In this document: positions 1-8,580 of the stretch, piece by piece | Position numbering within the stretch: position 1 is the stretch's first letter | How the letters are laid out: every line of letters begins with the position of its first letter | From: Maribacter zhoushanensis | GTDB lineage: Bacteria > Bacteroidota > Bacteroidia > Flavobacteriales > Flavobacteriaceae | Reading direction: 5' to 3' | Length of the DNA stretch: 64,000 bases | NCBI RefSeq assembly: GCF_029350975.1 | Contig: NZ_JARKMR010000001.1 | Coordinates: 1,240,001-1,304,000 of the forward strand | The notes under the pieces: generated by a model | The model's input: only the letters and a program-made list of their open reading frames with translations | Database searches by the model: none | Told to the model about the DNA's origin: nothing | Made by a program: the position numbers and the translations under genes

Positions 1-995
1 AATTGTTGTCCAAAACTGTTTTCTAATTCTGGTAAATCATAATCGGTGTCTCTATAACCAAAACCTGCAATTGGTGAAATTACCGCTGCTGTACCTGCAC
101 CGAACATTTCTTTTAAACTTCCGTCCTTTGCCGCTTCAACAACTTCTTTTACGGTAATTTTTCTAACTTCGGTCTTTATACCTTGATCTTTAGCAATATC
201 TAAAATACTCTTTCTGGTAATACCATCAAGTATACGATCACTAGTTGGTCCTGTTAATAAGGTGTCATTTATTCTAATGAATATGTTCATGGCACCAGCT
301 TCTTCAATAAACTCATGGTTGGTGTCATCTGTCCAGATTACTTGGTTGTATCCTTTTTCAACAGCTAGTTGTGTTGGGTAGAACTGACCAGCGTAATTAC
401 CACCAGCTTTAGCGTAACCTACACCACCGTTTGCCGATCTAGAATATTTCTCCTCTATAAGCACTTTTACCTTGCCAGAAAAATATGCTCCAGAAGGTGC
501 ACAAGCTATAATGAACTTGTATTCGTCTGCTGGCGATGCATGAAATCCATTACCAGAAGCAAACATAAAAGGTCTAATGTATAAAGAACTACCGTCATTA
601 GTTGGTATAAAATCTTTATCTAAATTAAGAAGTGTGGTTAACCCTTCCATGAAGTAATCTTCAGGAATTTCTGGAATACACATTCTTTTTGCTGAAATAT
701 TAAAACGCTTATGGTTTTCTAACGGTCTAAATAAATAGACATCGTCATTTTTATCCTTATAAGCTTTCATACCTTCAAAAATAGATTGTCCGTAATGAAA
801 AATCTTGGAAGAAGGGTCTAGCGTAATAGGTTGGTATGGTGTTATTTTAGGAGTTTCCCATGCACCGTTCTTATAAGTACAGACTAACATATGGTCTGTA
901 AATACTGAACCAAAGGCAAGATTTTCAAAATCTACTTGGTCAATTTTTGATGTTTTTACCTTTTCTACTATGATATCTTTCGTTGCAATACTCAT
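1..995 (-). CDS. ilvE: Branched-chain amino acid aminotransferase (partial, C-terminus outside window)
   Basis: This is a PLP fold-type IV transaminase that interconverts leucine, isoleucine and valine with their 2-oxo acids in the cytoplasm. About 331 residues are visible from the ATG at 995; the C-terminus runs off the left edge. The N-terminus reads MSIATKDIIVEKVKTSKID, followed by the family motif IFHYGQSIFEGMKAY. The motif GYAKAGGNYAG places the PLP-binding lysine at about residue 196, and EEAGAMNIF follows. This is the KxGGNY form of the larger class II (mitochondrial-type) BCATs. The gene is divergent from the DUF4920 gene, with about 100 bases between. Family assignment is secure; only the missing C-terminus is unseen. 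Confidence 0.96.
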   Translation of the reverse strand, partial: MSIATKDIIVEKVKTSKIDQVDFENLAFGSVFTDHMLVCTYKNGAWETPKITPYQPITLDPSSKIFHYGQSIFEGMKAYKDKNDDVYLFRPLENHKRFNISAKRMCIPEIPEDYFMEGLTTLLNLDKDFIPTNDGSSLYIRPFMFASGNGFHASPADEYKFIIACAPSGAYFSGKVKVLIEEKYSRSANGGVGYAKAGGNYAGQFYPTQLAVEKGYNQVIWTDDTNHEFIEEAGAMNIFIRINDTLLTGPTSDRILDGITRKSILDIAKDQGIKTEVRKITVKEVVEAAKDGSLKEMFGAGTAAVISPIAGFGYRDTDYDLPELENSFGQQ

Positions 996-1103
996 GAAAT
1001 ATGTAACTTTAGTTGATTAAAATTAAACAAATATCCCTACTAGCACTTCTTTTTTAGTTTTAAATTGATGAGTTTTGCAGGTATATCAACATTTTTAGGA
1101 TTT

Positions 1104-1583
1104 ATGAAAGGATTTAACATATTACTTGTCTTTTTGTTTGGGTTTTTTACATGCCTTGCCCAGCAAGATGCTGAAATAGATGCATCAGAATTTTACGGCG
1201 AAGAATTTAAAATCACATCTTTGAGTGATAAAAATGAAGTAATGGCTCAATTTGCTTCAATGGCCGTGTCAGATTCTTTGAATCTTCAGTTTAAAACTAA
1301 AGTGAAAGAAGTTTGTAAGGTAAAAGGATGTTGGATGATTGTTGAACTACCAGAGGGTGAGCAGGCAATGGTTAGATTTAAAGATTATGGATTTTTTATG
1401 CCTGCAGATATTCTAGATAAGGAAGTTGTATTAAATGGCTTGGCGTTTGTAGAGGAAATGAGCGTTGGTGATCAGCAGCATTATGCAAAAGATGGTGGTA
1501 AAACAGCAGAAGAGATAGCAAAAATTACAACTCCAAAAAGAATATATAGTTTTGAAGCAACAGGAGTAATAGTCCCCAATTAA
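1104..1583 (+). CDS. DUF4920 domain secreted protein
   Basis: A small exported protein of about 159 residues and unknown biochemical role. The N-terminus MKGFNILLVFLFGFFTCLAQQ is a signal peptide with cleavage expected near the AQQ. The mature part contains KVKGCWMIVELP and a GFFMPADILDKEVVLNG stretch typical of the DUF4920 family of Bacteroidota. Two cysteines (VCKVKGCW) could form a disulfide or bind metal. An in-frame ATG at 1068 and a TTG at 1065 would add 12-13 residues before the hydrophobic segment. I prefer 1104 because it gives a clean signal peptide. The stop codon directly abuts the TTG start of mnmD, so the two genes are probably co-transcribed and translationally coupled. Confidence 0.82.
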   Translation: MKGFNILLVFLFGFFTCLAQQDAEIDASEFYGEEFKITSLSDKNEVMAQFASMAVSDSLNLQFKTKVKEVCKVKGCWMIVELPEGEQAMVRFKDYGFFMPADILDKEVVLNGLAFVEEMSVGDQQHYAKDGGKTAEEIAKITTPKRIYSFEATGVIVPN

Positions 1584-2246
1584 TTGAAAAGAGAAATTAT
1601 TACTACGGGCGATGGTTCCAAGACCATCCAAATTATGGACTGGCAAGAACAGTACCATTCAAAACATGGTGCCATTCAAGAAGCTTACCATGTTTTTATA
1701 AAATCTGGTTTAGATCTATTCAAGGATCAAGAATTGAATATTCTTGAAATAGGTTTTGGTACCGGGTTAAATGCTTTCATAACATTAATTGAATATGAAA
1801 AACGAAATCTTCAAATTAACTATACTGGTGTAGAAGCATATCCTGTTTCGGCAGAAGAACTTGATCAATTAAATTATTTGGAAGAGTTAGAATCGCTTTC
1901 AAGAAAAGATGATTTTAATTTAATGCATGCTTCTGCATGGGGTCAAAAGATAGAAATTACTTCAAGTTTCCATTTGACTAAGCAACAAAAGCTTTTCAAA
2001 GAAATCAATGATATCAATACTTATGATTTAATTTATTTTGATGCCTTTGGAGCTAGGGTGCAACCGGAATTATGGACGGTAGAAATTTTTCAAATCATGT
2101 TCAATGCAATGAAAAGTGGAGGTTATTTAGTTACCTATGCTGCTAAAGGTAGTGTAAGGCGTGCCATGTTAGAAGTTGGTTTTCTTGTAGAAAGATTGCC
2201 TGGTCCTCCAGGTAAAAGAGAAATGCTACGTGCAAAAAAACAATAA
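1584..2246 (+). CDS. mnmD: tRNA U34 5-methylaminomethyl-2-thiouridine methyltransferase MnmD
   Basis: An SAM-dependent methyltransferase expected to carry out the last methylation of the mnm5(s2)U34 wobble modification of tRNA. It is the stand-alone MnmD form (DUF752), equal to the N-terminal half of E. coli MnmC and without the FAD domain. The SAM motif I is EIGFGTGLNA (GFGTG at 57-61), and YDLIYFDAFGARVQPELW lies near 145-162. The C-terminus has the family ending with a GPPGKREM stretch. The start is TTG at 1584, immediately after the DUF4920 stop. The conserved N-terminus (MKREIITTGDGS) needs this start, because the first in-frame ATG (1635) would remove it. Size (220 aa) is normal for the stand-alone form. 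Confidence 0.9.
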   Translation: MKREIITTGDGSKTIQIMDWQEQYHSKHGAIQEAYHVFIKSGLDLFKDQELNILEIGFGTGLNAFITLIEYEKRNLQINYTGVEAYPVSAEELDQLNYLEELESLSRKDDFNLMHASAWGQKIEITSSFHLTKQQKLFKEINDINTYDLIYFDAFGARVQPELWTVEIFQIMFNAMKSGGYLVTYAAKGSVRRAMLEVGFLVERLPGPPGKREMLRAKKQ

Positions 2247-2359
2247 TATTTTGGGCATTAATAAAACTTTAACGCGTTGCATCTCAATAGCTTTGGCAAC
2301 AATGTTAAATCGGAATTAAATAGTGTATCTAGATGTATCAAAAATAATACCTTTAGTCC

Positions 2360-3322
2360 ATGAAAGTATTGATAACAGGTGCGACAGGTTTAGTAGGTAG
2401 CGAGTTAGTATCTCAATGCCATGATATAGGTTATACCGTCAACTACCTTACTACACGAAAAAATAAAATTGTTTCAGAAGAAAACTACCAAGGTTACTTT
2501 TGGGACCCTTCTAATGGAGAAATTGATGCTAAATGTTTAGATGGTGTTTCGGTCATTATCAATTTAGCTGGTTCCAGTATTTCTAAAATGTGGACAAGCA
2601 GTTATAAAAAAGAGATAATTAATAGTAGGGTTAATACTTTAGAGCTTTTAAAGAAAACGCTGCTAGAAAATGAAAACCATACAGTAACTTCTCTGGTTTC
2701 TGCTTCTGCAATTGGTATTTATCCAGATTCTCTAAGTAATTATTATACAGAGAACGAGGAAAAAGTTGATGAGAGTTTTCTGGGAGAGGTAGTTAGTCTT
2801 TGGGAAAAGAAAATCAATGAGTTTAAGTCACTTGGATTAGCGGTAGCTAAAGTTCGTATTGGCTTGGTAATGTCAAAAGATGGTGGTGCCTTACCAGAAA
2901 TGGCAAAACCGGTTAAATATTATGTTGGTGCAGCTTTTGGTTCTGGTGAACAATGGCAATCATGGATTCATATTTCTGATTTAGCAGGTATATTTTTACA
3001 TATAACCAAGTATAAACTAAAAGGCACATATAATGGTGTTGCACCAAATCCTGTAACCAATATAAAGTTGGTAAAAGAGATAGCAAAGGCTTTAGGTCAA
3101 CCATTGTTTCTACCTAATATCCCAAAATTTGTAATGTATACAGTACTTGGTAAGATGGCATATATCTTATTTGCTAGTCAGCGCGTAAGTAGTAAAAAAA
3201 TTGAAGAAGAAGGTTTTATATTTCAATATGTCAATATTTGTCAAGCACTTGGTGCTATCTATAATACCAATGCTGAGTGTGTTGATGCTAAAAATAATGC
3301 AACAAAACAATTTGTCTCATAA
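2360..3322 (+). CDS. TIGR01777 family NAD(P)-dependent epimerase-like protein
   Basis: An atypical short-chain dehydrogenase/reductase of the YfcH/SDR39U1 type, about 320 aa, expected in the cytoplasm. The N-terminal nucleotide-binding motif is LITGATGLVGSEL (GxxGxxG at about 7-13). The middle carries VSASAIGIYPD and the family's KVRIGLVMSKDGGALPEM; the C-terminal part (LGQPLFLPNIPKFVM) matches the DUF1731 extension. The substrate of this family is not established. The gene stands alone and ends before a strong intrinsic terminator. A sequence close to the -7 consensus (TACCTTTA, 2348-2355) lies just upstream of the start. Confidence 0.85.
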   Translation: MKVLITGATGLVGSELVSQCHDIGYTVNYLTTRKNKIVSEENYQGYFWDPSNGEIDAKCLDGVSVIINLAGSSISKMWTSSYKKEIINSRVNTLELLKKTLLENENHTVTSLVSASAIGIYPDSLSNYYTENEEKVDESFLGEVVSLWEKKINEFKSLGLAVAKVRIGLVMSKDGGALPEMAKPVKYYVGAAFGSGEQWQSWIHISDLAGIFLHITKYKLKGTYNGVAPNPVTNIKLVKEIAKALGQPLFLPNIPKFVMYTVLGKMAYILFASQRVSSKKIEEEGFIFQYVNICQALGAIYNTNAECVDAKNNATKQFVS

Positions 3323-3350
3323 AAGCTTATTCATTTGTCAGATATAATTA

Positions 3351-3378
3351 AATCCGCTTTTTGGCGGATTTTTTTTTT
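3351..3378 (+). terminator. Intrinsic terminator after TIGR01777 gene
   Basis: The arms AATCCGC (3351-3357) and GCGGATT (3364-3370) form a 7-bp stem with a 6-base loop, followed by eight T residues (3371-3378). It insulates the epimerase gene from the grpE promoter directly downstream. Confidence 0.88.
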
Positions 3379-3387
3379 AAACTTTTG

Positions 3388-3426
3388 TGACATTTTGACA
3401 TTTTTAAAGAATTGGCAGTACTTTTG
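3388..3426 (+). promoter_or_regulatory. grpE-dnaJ promoter with tandem TGACATTT repeat
   Basis: A full Bacteroidota promoter is visible: TTTG at 3394-3397, 21 bases, then TACTTTTG at 3419-3426 (consensus TANNTTTG). Two exact tandem copies of TGACATTT (3388-3395 and 3396-3403) overlap the -33 region. The stretch CATTTTGACATT(T)TTAAA recurs upstream of the hsp20 gene at 49590, which suggests a shared heat-shock control element. The role of the repeat is inferred. Confidence 0.75.
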
Positions 3427-3462
3427 CCTGCTTTTAATCGGCGATTTAAATTAATATAAATT

Positions 3463-4020
3463 ATGAGTGATAAAGAAAACACTTTGGATGATGAATTCTT
3501 GGATGATGAGCTATTAGATGGCGAAGAACAAGAACAAAAGCTAGAGAATGAAGAGGAAGTGGAAGAAAAGTCTGTAGAAGAGACTTTAAATGAGGAGCTA
3601 GCAAAAGAGAAAGATAAGTTTTTAAGATTGTTTGCAGAATTTGAGAATTATAAAAGACGTACTTCTAAAGAACGTATGGAGTTGTTCAAAACTGCGGGTC
3701 AAGAAGTAATAGTTTCATTATTACCTGTATTGGATGATTTTGACAGAGCAATGAAAGAATTGGCAAAGTCAGAAGACAAAGATGCTTTTAAGGGTGTAGA
3801 GCTAATTAACGTTAAGCTTAGAGAAACACTTAAAGGTAAAGGCTTGGAAATGGTCGAGGCAAATGCGGGTGATGTATTCGATGCAGAAATACATGAGGCA
3901 ATTACACAAATACCGGCTCCTGATAAAAAGATGAAAGGTAAAATCATCGATGTCATTGAAAAAGGATTTAAGTTGGGTGACCGTATAATTAGGCATCCAA
4001 AAGTAGTAGTAGGAAATTAA
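3463..4020 (+). CDS. grpE: GrpE nucleotide exchange factor
   Basis: GrpE releases ADP from the Hsp70 chaperone DnaK in the cytoplasm. The protein has 185 residues, a normal length. An acidic, low-complexity N-terminus (residues 1-45, rich in E and D) leads into a long coiled coil (about 45-100) with the family motif RLFAEFENYKRRTSKER. The C-terminal beta domain (about 130-185) carries the family-typical DAEIHEAITQIP and the end IIRHPKVVVGN. The gene has its own promoter and is followed after 9 bases by dnaJ. dnaK itself is not in this window, so the chaperone genes are split. Confidence 0.97.
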   Translation: MSDKENTLDDEFLDDELLDGEEQEQKLENEEEVEEKSVEETLNEELAKEKDKFLRLFAEFENYKRRTSKERMELFKTAGQEVIVSLLPVLDDFDRAMKELAKSEDKDAFKGVELINVKLRETLKGKGLEMVEANAGDVFDAEIHEAITQIPAPDKKMKGKIIDVIEKGFKLGDRIIRHPKVVVGN

Positions 4021-4029
4021 AAGATTGGA

Positions 4030-5148
4030 ATGAAGGAAGATTATTATGAAGTATTGGGCATCAGTAAGAATGCAACTGCTGCAGAAATAAAGAAAGCATA
4101 CCGTAAAAAGGCATTGCAATATCACCCAGATAAAAATCCTGGCGATAGTTCTGCTGAAGAGAAGTTCAAAAAATCTGCTGAGGCTTATGAGATCTTAAGC
4201 GATGCCGATAAGAAAGCTCGTTACGATCAATTCGGTCATTCTGCCTTTGAAGGCGGCGGTGGCGGCGGCTTCGGTGGCGGTATGAATATGGATGATATCT
4301 TCAGCCAATTCGGTGATATATTTGGCGGCGGTTTCGGCGGCGGAGGCTTTGGTGGTTTCGGCGGTGGCGGTGGTCAACGTAGAGTTAAAGGAAGTAATCT
4401 TCGTATTAGGGTCTCATTGACCTTAGAAGAGATTGCAAATGGTGTTGAGAAAAAAGTTAAGGTAAAACGAAAAGTTCAGGCAGAAGGGGTTACCTATAAA
4501 ACATGTTCTACTTGTAATGGTAGAGGGCAGGTGACAAAAATTCAGAATACTATACTTGGTAGAATGCAAACTGCAGCAGTTTGTAGTACTTGTGGTGGTA
4601 GTGGTCAAATTTTAGATGGTAAACCTGGTGATGCCGATGCACAAGGACTTAAGGTTGCAGAAGAAACCGTTTCTATTAATATACCGGCAGGTGTAGAAGA
4701 GGGTATGCAGTTAAAAGTACCTAATAAGGGTAATGATGCTCCAGGGAACGGAGTACCAGGAGATTTATTGGTTGCCATAGAAACTCAAGAACATAGTACC
4801 TTAAAAAGAGAAGGTGATAACCTTCACTATGATCTTTATGTTAGTATTTCTGAAGCAGTTTTAGGTACGTCAAAAGAAATAGACGCTGTTGGCGGTAAGG
4901 TTCGTATCAAGCTTGAAGCTGGTATTCAGTCTGGTAAAATATTAAGACTTAGAGGTAAAGGAATTACAAGTTTAAATGGTTATGGTGCTGGTGATATATT
5001 GGTACACGTAAATGTTTGGACACCTAAAGAATTGAATAAAGAACAGCGTGAGTTCTTTGAGAAAATGCAGGGCAATGATAATTTTGAACCTAGACCTGAG
5101 AAATCTGACAAGTCATTTTTTGAAAAAGTAAAAGATATGTTCTCATAA
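4030..5148 (+). CDS. dnaJ: Chaperone DnaJ with a reduced zinc domain
   Basis: An Hsp40 co-chaperone that delivers substrates to DnaK and stimulates its ATPase. Residues 1-70 form the J domain with the HPD motif in YHPDKNPG. Residues 73-117 are a very glycine-rich GGF/GGG linker. The cysteine-rich part carries only two CxxCxGxG motifs (CSTCNGRG and CSTCGGSG) instead of four. By spacing they match motifs 2 and 3, that is zinc centre II, while centre I is absent. The C-terminal substrate-binding domains (from about 210) are intact with the [11 protein letters not shown] motif. It is in operon with grpE and ends at a strong terminator. Confidence 0.96.
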   Translation: MKEDYYEVLGISKNATAAEIKKAYRKKALQYHPDKNPGDSSAEEKFKKSAEAYEILSDADKKARYDQFGHSAFEGGGGGGFGGGMNMDDIFSQFGDIFGGGFGGGGFGGFGGGGGQRRVKGSNLRIRVSLTLEEIANGVEKKVKVKRKVQAEGVTYKTCSTCNGRGQVTKIQNTILGRMQTAAVCSTCGGSGQILDGKPGDADAQGLKVAEETVSINIPAGVEEGMQLKVPNKGNDAPGNGVPGDLLVAIETQEHSTLKREGDNLHYDLYVSISEAVLGTSKEIDAVGGKVRIKLEAGIQSGKILRLRGKGITSLNGYGAGDILVHVNVWTPKELNKEQREFFEKMQGNDNFEPRPEKSDKSFFEKVKDMFS

Positions 5149-5239
5149 GTTCTAAATAGCCGGTTTTTAAATAAAAAACGTATATTTGAGATAATATTGG
5201 GCAACCAATATTAATTTTCTTTTTCATAGCAATTTTTTT

Positions 5240-5276
5240 CCCATCCTTGATTTATCAAGGGTGGGTTTTGCTTTTT
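5240..5276 (+). terminator. Intrinsic terminator after dnaJ
   Basis: The arms CCCATCCTTGA (5240-5250) and TCAAGGGTGGG (5255-5265) pair over 11 positions with one G.U wobble and a TTTA loop, followed by TTTTGCTTTTT. It ends the grpE-dnaJ operon. Confidence 0.85.
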
Positions 5277-5348
5277 AAGGCAAAATGAATTGCATTACTT
5301 ACCCTTATAAAGGAATCATAAAGAGTGTAGCTAGTCCAAACATTTCAA

Positions 5349-5356
5349 TATCTTTG
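5349..5356 (+). promoter_or_regulatory. Candidate -7 element for the ABC/MscS operon
   Basis: TATCTTTG matches the Bacteroidota -7 consensus exactly and lies 15 bases before the ATG at 5371. No clear TTG is found 17-23 bases upstream, so this is a half-supported promoter. It would serve the whole 5371-10621 operon, with a very short leader. Confidence 0.5.
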
Positions 5357-5370
5357 TAGAAATTGAGTAC

Positions 5371-6309
5371 ATGAGTCATATTTTGGTAGCTAATGAGGTC
5401 ACCAAACAGTTTGGAAGCCATACGGCATTGAAGAACGTTTCCCTTGAAATTCCTAAGAATAGTATCTACGGATTGCTAGGACCTAACGGGGCCGGTAAAA
5501 CCACCTTGATACGTATTATAAATCAAATCACTTTTCCAGATAAAGGAGCTGTCTATTTTGATGGTGAGTTACTGAAGTCTGAGCATATTGCACAAATTGG
5601 TTATTTGCCAGAAGAACGCGGTCTGTATAAAAGCATGAAAGTTGGTGAGCAGGCACTATACTTAGCACAGCTAAAAGGTTTGTCTAAGGCTGAAGCAAAA
5701 AAGAGATTGAAGTATTGGTTTGAAAGATTGGAGATTGGCGACTGGTGGAATAAGAAAATACAGGAGCTTTCTAAGGGTATGGCACAAAAAATACAATTTG
5801 TGGTTACCGTGCTTCACGAACCAAAGTTGTTGATTTTTGACGAGCCTTTTAGTGGCTTTGATCCAATAAATGCCAATATCATTAAGGAACAGATCTTAAG
5901 TCTTAAAGAAAATGGTACTTCAATAATTTTCTCTACACATAGAATGGAGTCTGTTGAAGAATTGTGCGAGTACATAGCATTGATTCATAAATCTGAAAAA
6001 ATATTGGATGGTAAATTATCCGATATTAAAAAAGCTTACAAGAATAACATTTTTGAAATAGGTTTAGAAACCAATAATCAAGAAGCGTTACTACATGAAA
6101 TGAAAGATAAGTTTCAAATTCTTACACAAGATTACGATAGTTTAGAAAATCAATTGAATCTTAGAGTGCAGTTACCTTCTAACCAATCAGGTGAAATATT
6201 GTCCTTTCTTGGTTCTAGGGCAAACGTAAACGGGTTTATTGAGACCATACCGTCTGCCAACGATATTTTTATTAAGACCATTCAAAATAAAAATATTGAT
6301 AATGAATAA
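5371..6309 (+). CDS. ABC transporter ATP-binding protein (NatA-like)
   Basis: The cytoplasmic ATPase of an ABC-2 type exporter, 312 aa. Walker A is GPNGAGKTT (37-45), the signature loop is LSKGMAQK, Walker B is LLIFDEPFSGFDP, and the H-loop is FSTHRM. The region after about 225 is the DUF4162-type C-terminal extension found in NatA-like ATPases. The permease gene starts inside this gene (8-base overlap), so the pair is translationally coupled. The similarity is to sodium-efflux NatAB systems, but the cargo cannot be read from the sequence. It is the first gene of a five-gene operon. Confidence 0.92.
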   Translation: MSHILVANEVTKQFGSHTALKNVSLEIPKNSIYGLLGPNGAGKTTLIRIINQITFPDKGAVYFDGELLKSEHIAQIGYLPEERGLYKSMKVGEQALYLAQLKGLSKAEAKKRLKYWFERLEIGDWWNKKIQELSKGMAQKIQFVVTVLHEPKLLIFDEPFSGFDPINANIIKEQILSLKENGTSIIFSTHRMESVEELCEYIALIHKSEKILDGKLSDIKKAYKNNIFEIGLETNNQEALLHEMKDKFQILTQDYDSLENQLNLRVQLPSNQSGEILSFLGSRANVNGFIETIPSANDIFIKTIQNKNIDNE

Positions 6310-7648
6310 GTTACCACTAATAATTAAAAGAGAATATATAGCCAAGGTACGTAACAAGTCTTTTGTGGTTATGACCTTTTTGAGTCCTATTTTAATGGTA
6401 GGTATGATATTGCTGATAGCGTACCTTACACAATTGAACGACACTGAAAAAAAGGTAATAGGTGTATTAAACGAGAGTAGTTATTTCGCTAATGAATTTG
6501 TAACCTCAGAGGCTACATCATATATCAATTTTAAAGATATAACATTAGAACAGGCAAAAGACTCTACCATGGGCTTAGGTTTTTATGGTCTTATTTACTT
6601 GCCTAACGAAACTAATTTAGAGCAGGTTGCCCAGCGTGCTTTTTTCTATAGTAAAGATGCTCCAAGTGCTACGGTACTTGATAAGTTAGAAAATTCTATT
6701 ACCACACGGTTGCGTCAAGAACGCTTGCGAGAACTTGGGTTGTCACCTAAGGAGTATGCGGAAATGGATCGTAGTTATAATATAAACATAGAAACTTTTG
6801 ACGGGCTGCAGAATGTTAAAGGTATCAACGAGATCAAAGCCATTATTGGTGGTGCATTTGGCTATTTAATAATGATGTTTATCATTATTTACGGCGGTTT
6901 TGTAATGCGTAGCGTTATAGAAGAGAAGACCAGCCGTATCATTGAAGTTATTATTTCATCTGTAAAGCCTTTTCATTTAATGATGGGTAAAATAATTGGG
7001 ACATCTCTTGCAGGTATCACCCAATTTGGAATTTGGATCATATCTGGCGCAATTTTATTAGTTATTGGTTTGGCTATTTTTGATATTGACCCGGCAAGCC
7101 TTACCAAAGGTGGTGGTATGTCGCCAGGGATGGCAAATACCGCAAATGTTGATGTAGATGCCCTTACCCAAAACATTCAACTGTATACGCAAGAAATTTT
7201 TGAGTTGCCCATTTTTGCAATGCTTTTCTTTTTCATTGTCTATTTTATGCTAGGGTATTTAATATATAGTTCTATCTATGCCGCTATTGGTGCTGCGGTG
7301 GATAATGAAACAGATACGCAACAATTTATATTTCCGGTAATTTTACCTTTAATGTTGGCTATTTACGTTGGGTTTTTCTCTGTATTCAGTAACCCTAACG
7401 GACCAATAGCCGTAGCATTTTCCCTTTTTCCATTGACATCACCAATAGTAATGTTAATGCGTTTGCCATGGGGTATTGGTGAAGGCGGAGTGCCTGTATG
7501 GCAATTGGTCACGTCAATTCTAATATTAATAGGTACTTTTATTGGTATTGTTTGGGTGGCTGCAAAAATTTATAGAGTAGGTATTTTAATGTACGGTAAA
7601 AAACCAAGCTATAAAGAATTATATAAGTGGCTTAAATATTCGTCATGA
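6302..7648 (+). CDS. ABC-2 type permease (NatB-like)
   Basis: The membrane subunit of the exporter whose ATPase lies directly upstream, 448 aa. The N-terminus MNKLPLIIKREYIAKVRNKSF is typical of NatB/YhaP-like permeases, followed by one membrane segment (about 22-44). A large extracytoplasmic domain comes next (about 45-200), then five or more membrane segments from about 200 to 430. The motif EEKTSRIIEVIISSVKPF after the second membrane segment is characteristic of this family. I chose the ATG at 6302, which overlaps the ATPase stop; an upstream in-frame start would put a long tail before the conserved N-terminus. The stop overlaps the next gene (ATGA). Confidence 0.9.
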   Translation: MNKLPLIIKREYIAKVRNKSFVVMTFLSPILMVGMILLIAYLTQLNDTEKKVIGVLNESSYFANEFVTSEATSYINFKDITLEQAKDSTMGLGFYGLIYLPNETNLEQVAQRAFFYSKDAPSATVLDKLENSITTRLRQERLRELGLSPKEYAEMDRSYNINIETFDGLQNVKGINEIKAIIGGAFGYLIMMFIIIYGGFVMRSVIEEKTSRIIEVIISSVKPFHLMMGKIIGTSLAGITQFGIWIISGAILLVIGLAIFDIDPASLTKGGGMSPGMANTANVDVDALTQNIQLYTQEIFELPIFAMLFFFIVYFMLGYLIYSSIYAAIGAAVDNETDTQQFIFPVILPLMLAIYVGFFSVFSNPNGPIAVAFSLFPLTSPIVMLMRLPWGIGEGGVPVWQLVTSILILIGTFIGIVWVAAKIYRVGILMYGKKPSYKELYKWLKYSS

Positions 7649-8580
7649 TTCAGGAAAGTACAGAAACCATAAAGGAGATAATTGAGGATGATATTTGGGG
7701 TACTATAAAGAAATTTTTAGACCTAGGCTATCATTTTGGTGAGGGTGATAAATCTATCAACATTACCATAGGTCTGCTATTATTGTTAACTGTTGCCTTT
7801 CTACTTACCAGTACTGTTTTACAAGCCATTCGAAGATTTTTCACAAGAAAAATGGAGATGGACGATAAACTAAAGTTTATCAGCATATTCAAGTTTATTA
7901 AGTATCTAGTATATGTCATAGTCATACTGTTCACCATGAGTGCGGCGGGTATTAATATTACCATATTAATTACGGCATCTGCAGCATTATTTGTTGGTCT
8001 TGGTTTGGCGTTACAAGAGATTTTTCAAGATATTATTGGCGGTATATTCATCATTGTTGACAAATCTTTGAGAGTAGGCGATATCATAGAAATAGATAAT
8101 AAGGTCGGTAAAGTTTTTGAGATTAAACTACGTACCACCAGAGCGATTACGAGAGATGATAAAGTAATTATAATACCAAATCATAAATTCATTAGCGACA
8201 TAGTTTATAACTATACCCAAAATCACAAGACTACTAGAGAATTGGTACGTGTAGGGGTAGCATATGGTAGTGATACTGAATTGGTGACCAATATTCTTTT
8301 AGATGTAGTGAAGTCTCAAAGAACTATTTTAAAGAGTCCTAAACCTTTTGTCATTTTTGAAGACTTTGGTGATTCTGCTCTTGTATTTGCCGTTAATTTT
8401 TATATCACCGACAGTTTTACGGATCCACGTGTTAAAAGTGAAGTACGGTATAAGATCGATGCTGAGTTTAGAAAGCATAATATTTCTATTCCTTTTCCTC
8501 AAAGAGATGTGTATTTGTACCAGCAAGGTACTGCCCAGAGCAAGAATGTTTCAAATGCAGATGATAATGAAAAAGCATAA
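7645..8580 (+). CDS. MscS-family mechanosensitive ion channel
   Basis: A small-conductance mechanosensitive channel of about 311 aa in the inner membrane. Hydrophobic segments lie near 40-60, 85-105 and 110-135. The third is the glycine/alanine-rich pore helix (ITASAALFVGLGLALQEIF). It is followed by the conserved beta domain DIIGGIFIIVDKSLRVGDII and later VIIIPNHKF. The ATG at 7645 overlaps the permease stop codon, so it is translated with the ABC exporter. The context suggests that an exporter and a turgor or solute valve are made together; that link is inference. Confidence 0.93.
   Translation: MIQESTETIKEIIEDDIWGTIKKFLDLGYHFGEGDKSINITIGLLLLLTVAFLLTSTVLQAIRRFFTRKMEMDDKLKFISIFKFIKYLVYVIVILFTMSAAGINITILITASAALFVGLGLALQEIFQDIIGGIFIIVDKSLRVGDIIEIDNKVGKVFEIKLRTTRAITRDDKVIIIPNHKFISDIVYNYTQNHKTTRELVRVGVAYGSDTELVTNILLDVVKSQRTILKSPKPFVIFEDFGDSALVFAVNFYITDSFTDPRVKSEVRYKIDAEFRKHNISIPFPQRDVYLYQQGTAQSKNVSNADDNEKA

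Noticed and set aside
369..584. 71-aa plus-strand frame
   Set aside because: It lies fully inside ilvE on the other strand and has no coding character; ilvE is strongly supported by family motifs.
4195..4608. Threonine/alanine-rich minus-strand frames inside dnaJ
   Set aside because: They are the complement of the glycine-rich linker and zinc region of dnaJ; the repetitive composition explains the open frames.
6239..6301. 21-codon N-terminal extension of the ABC-2 permease
   Set aside because: The family N-terminus begins at the ATG at 6302, and the extension overlaps the ATPase reading frame with no conserved sequence.
8348..8566. N-terminal extension of the outer-membrane barrel protein by 73 codons
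   Set aside because: The extension lies in another frame over the MscS gene; the ATG at 8567 gives a clean signal peptide.
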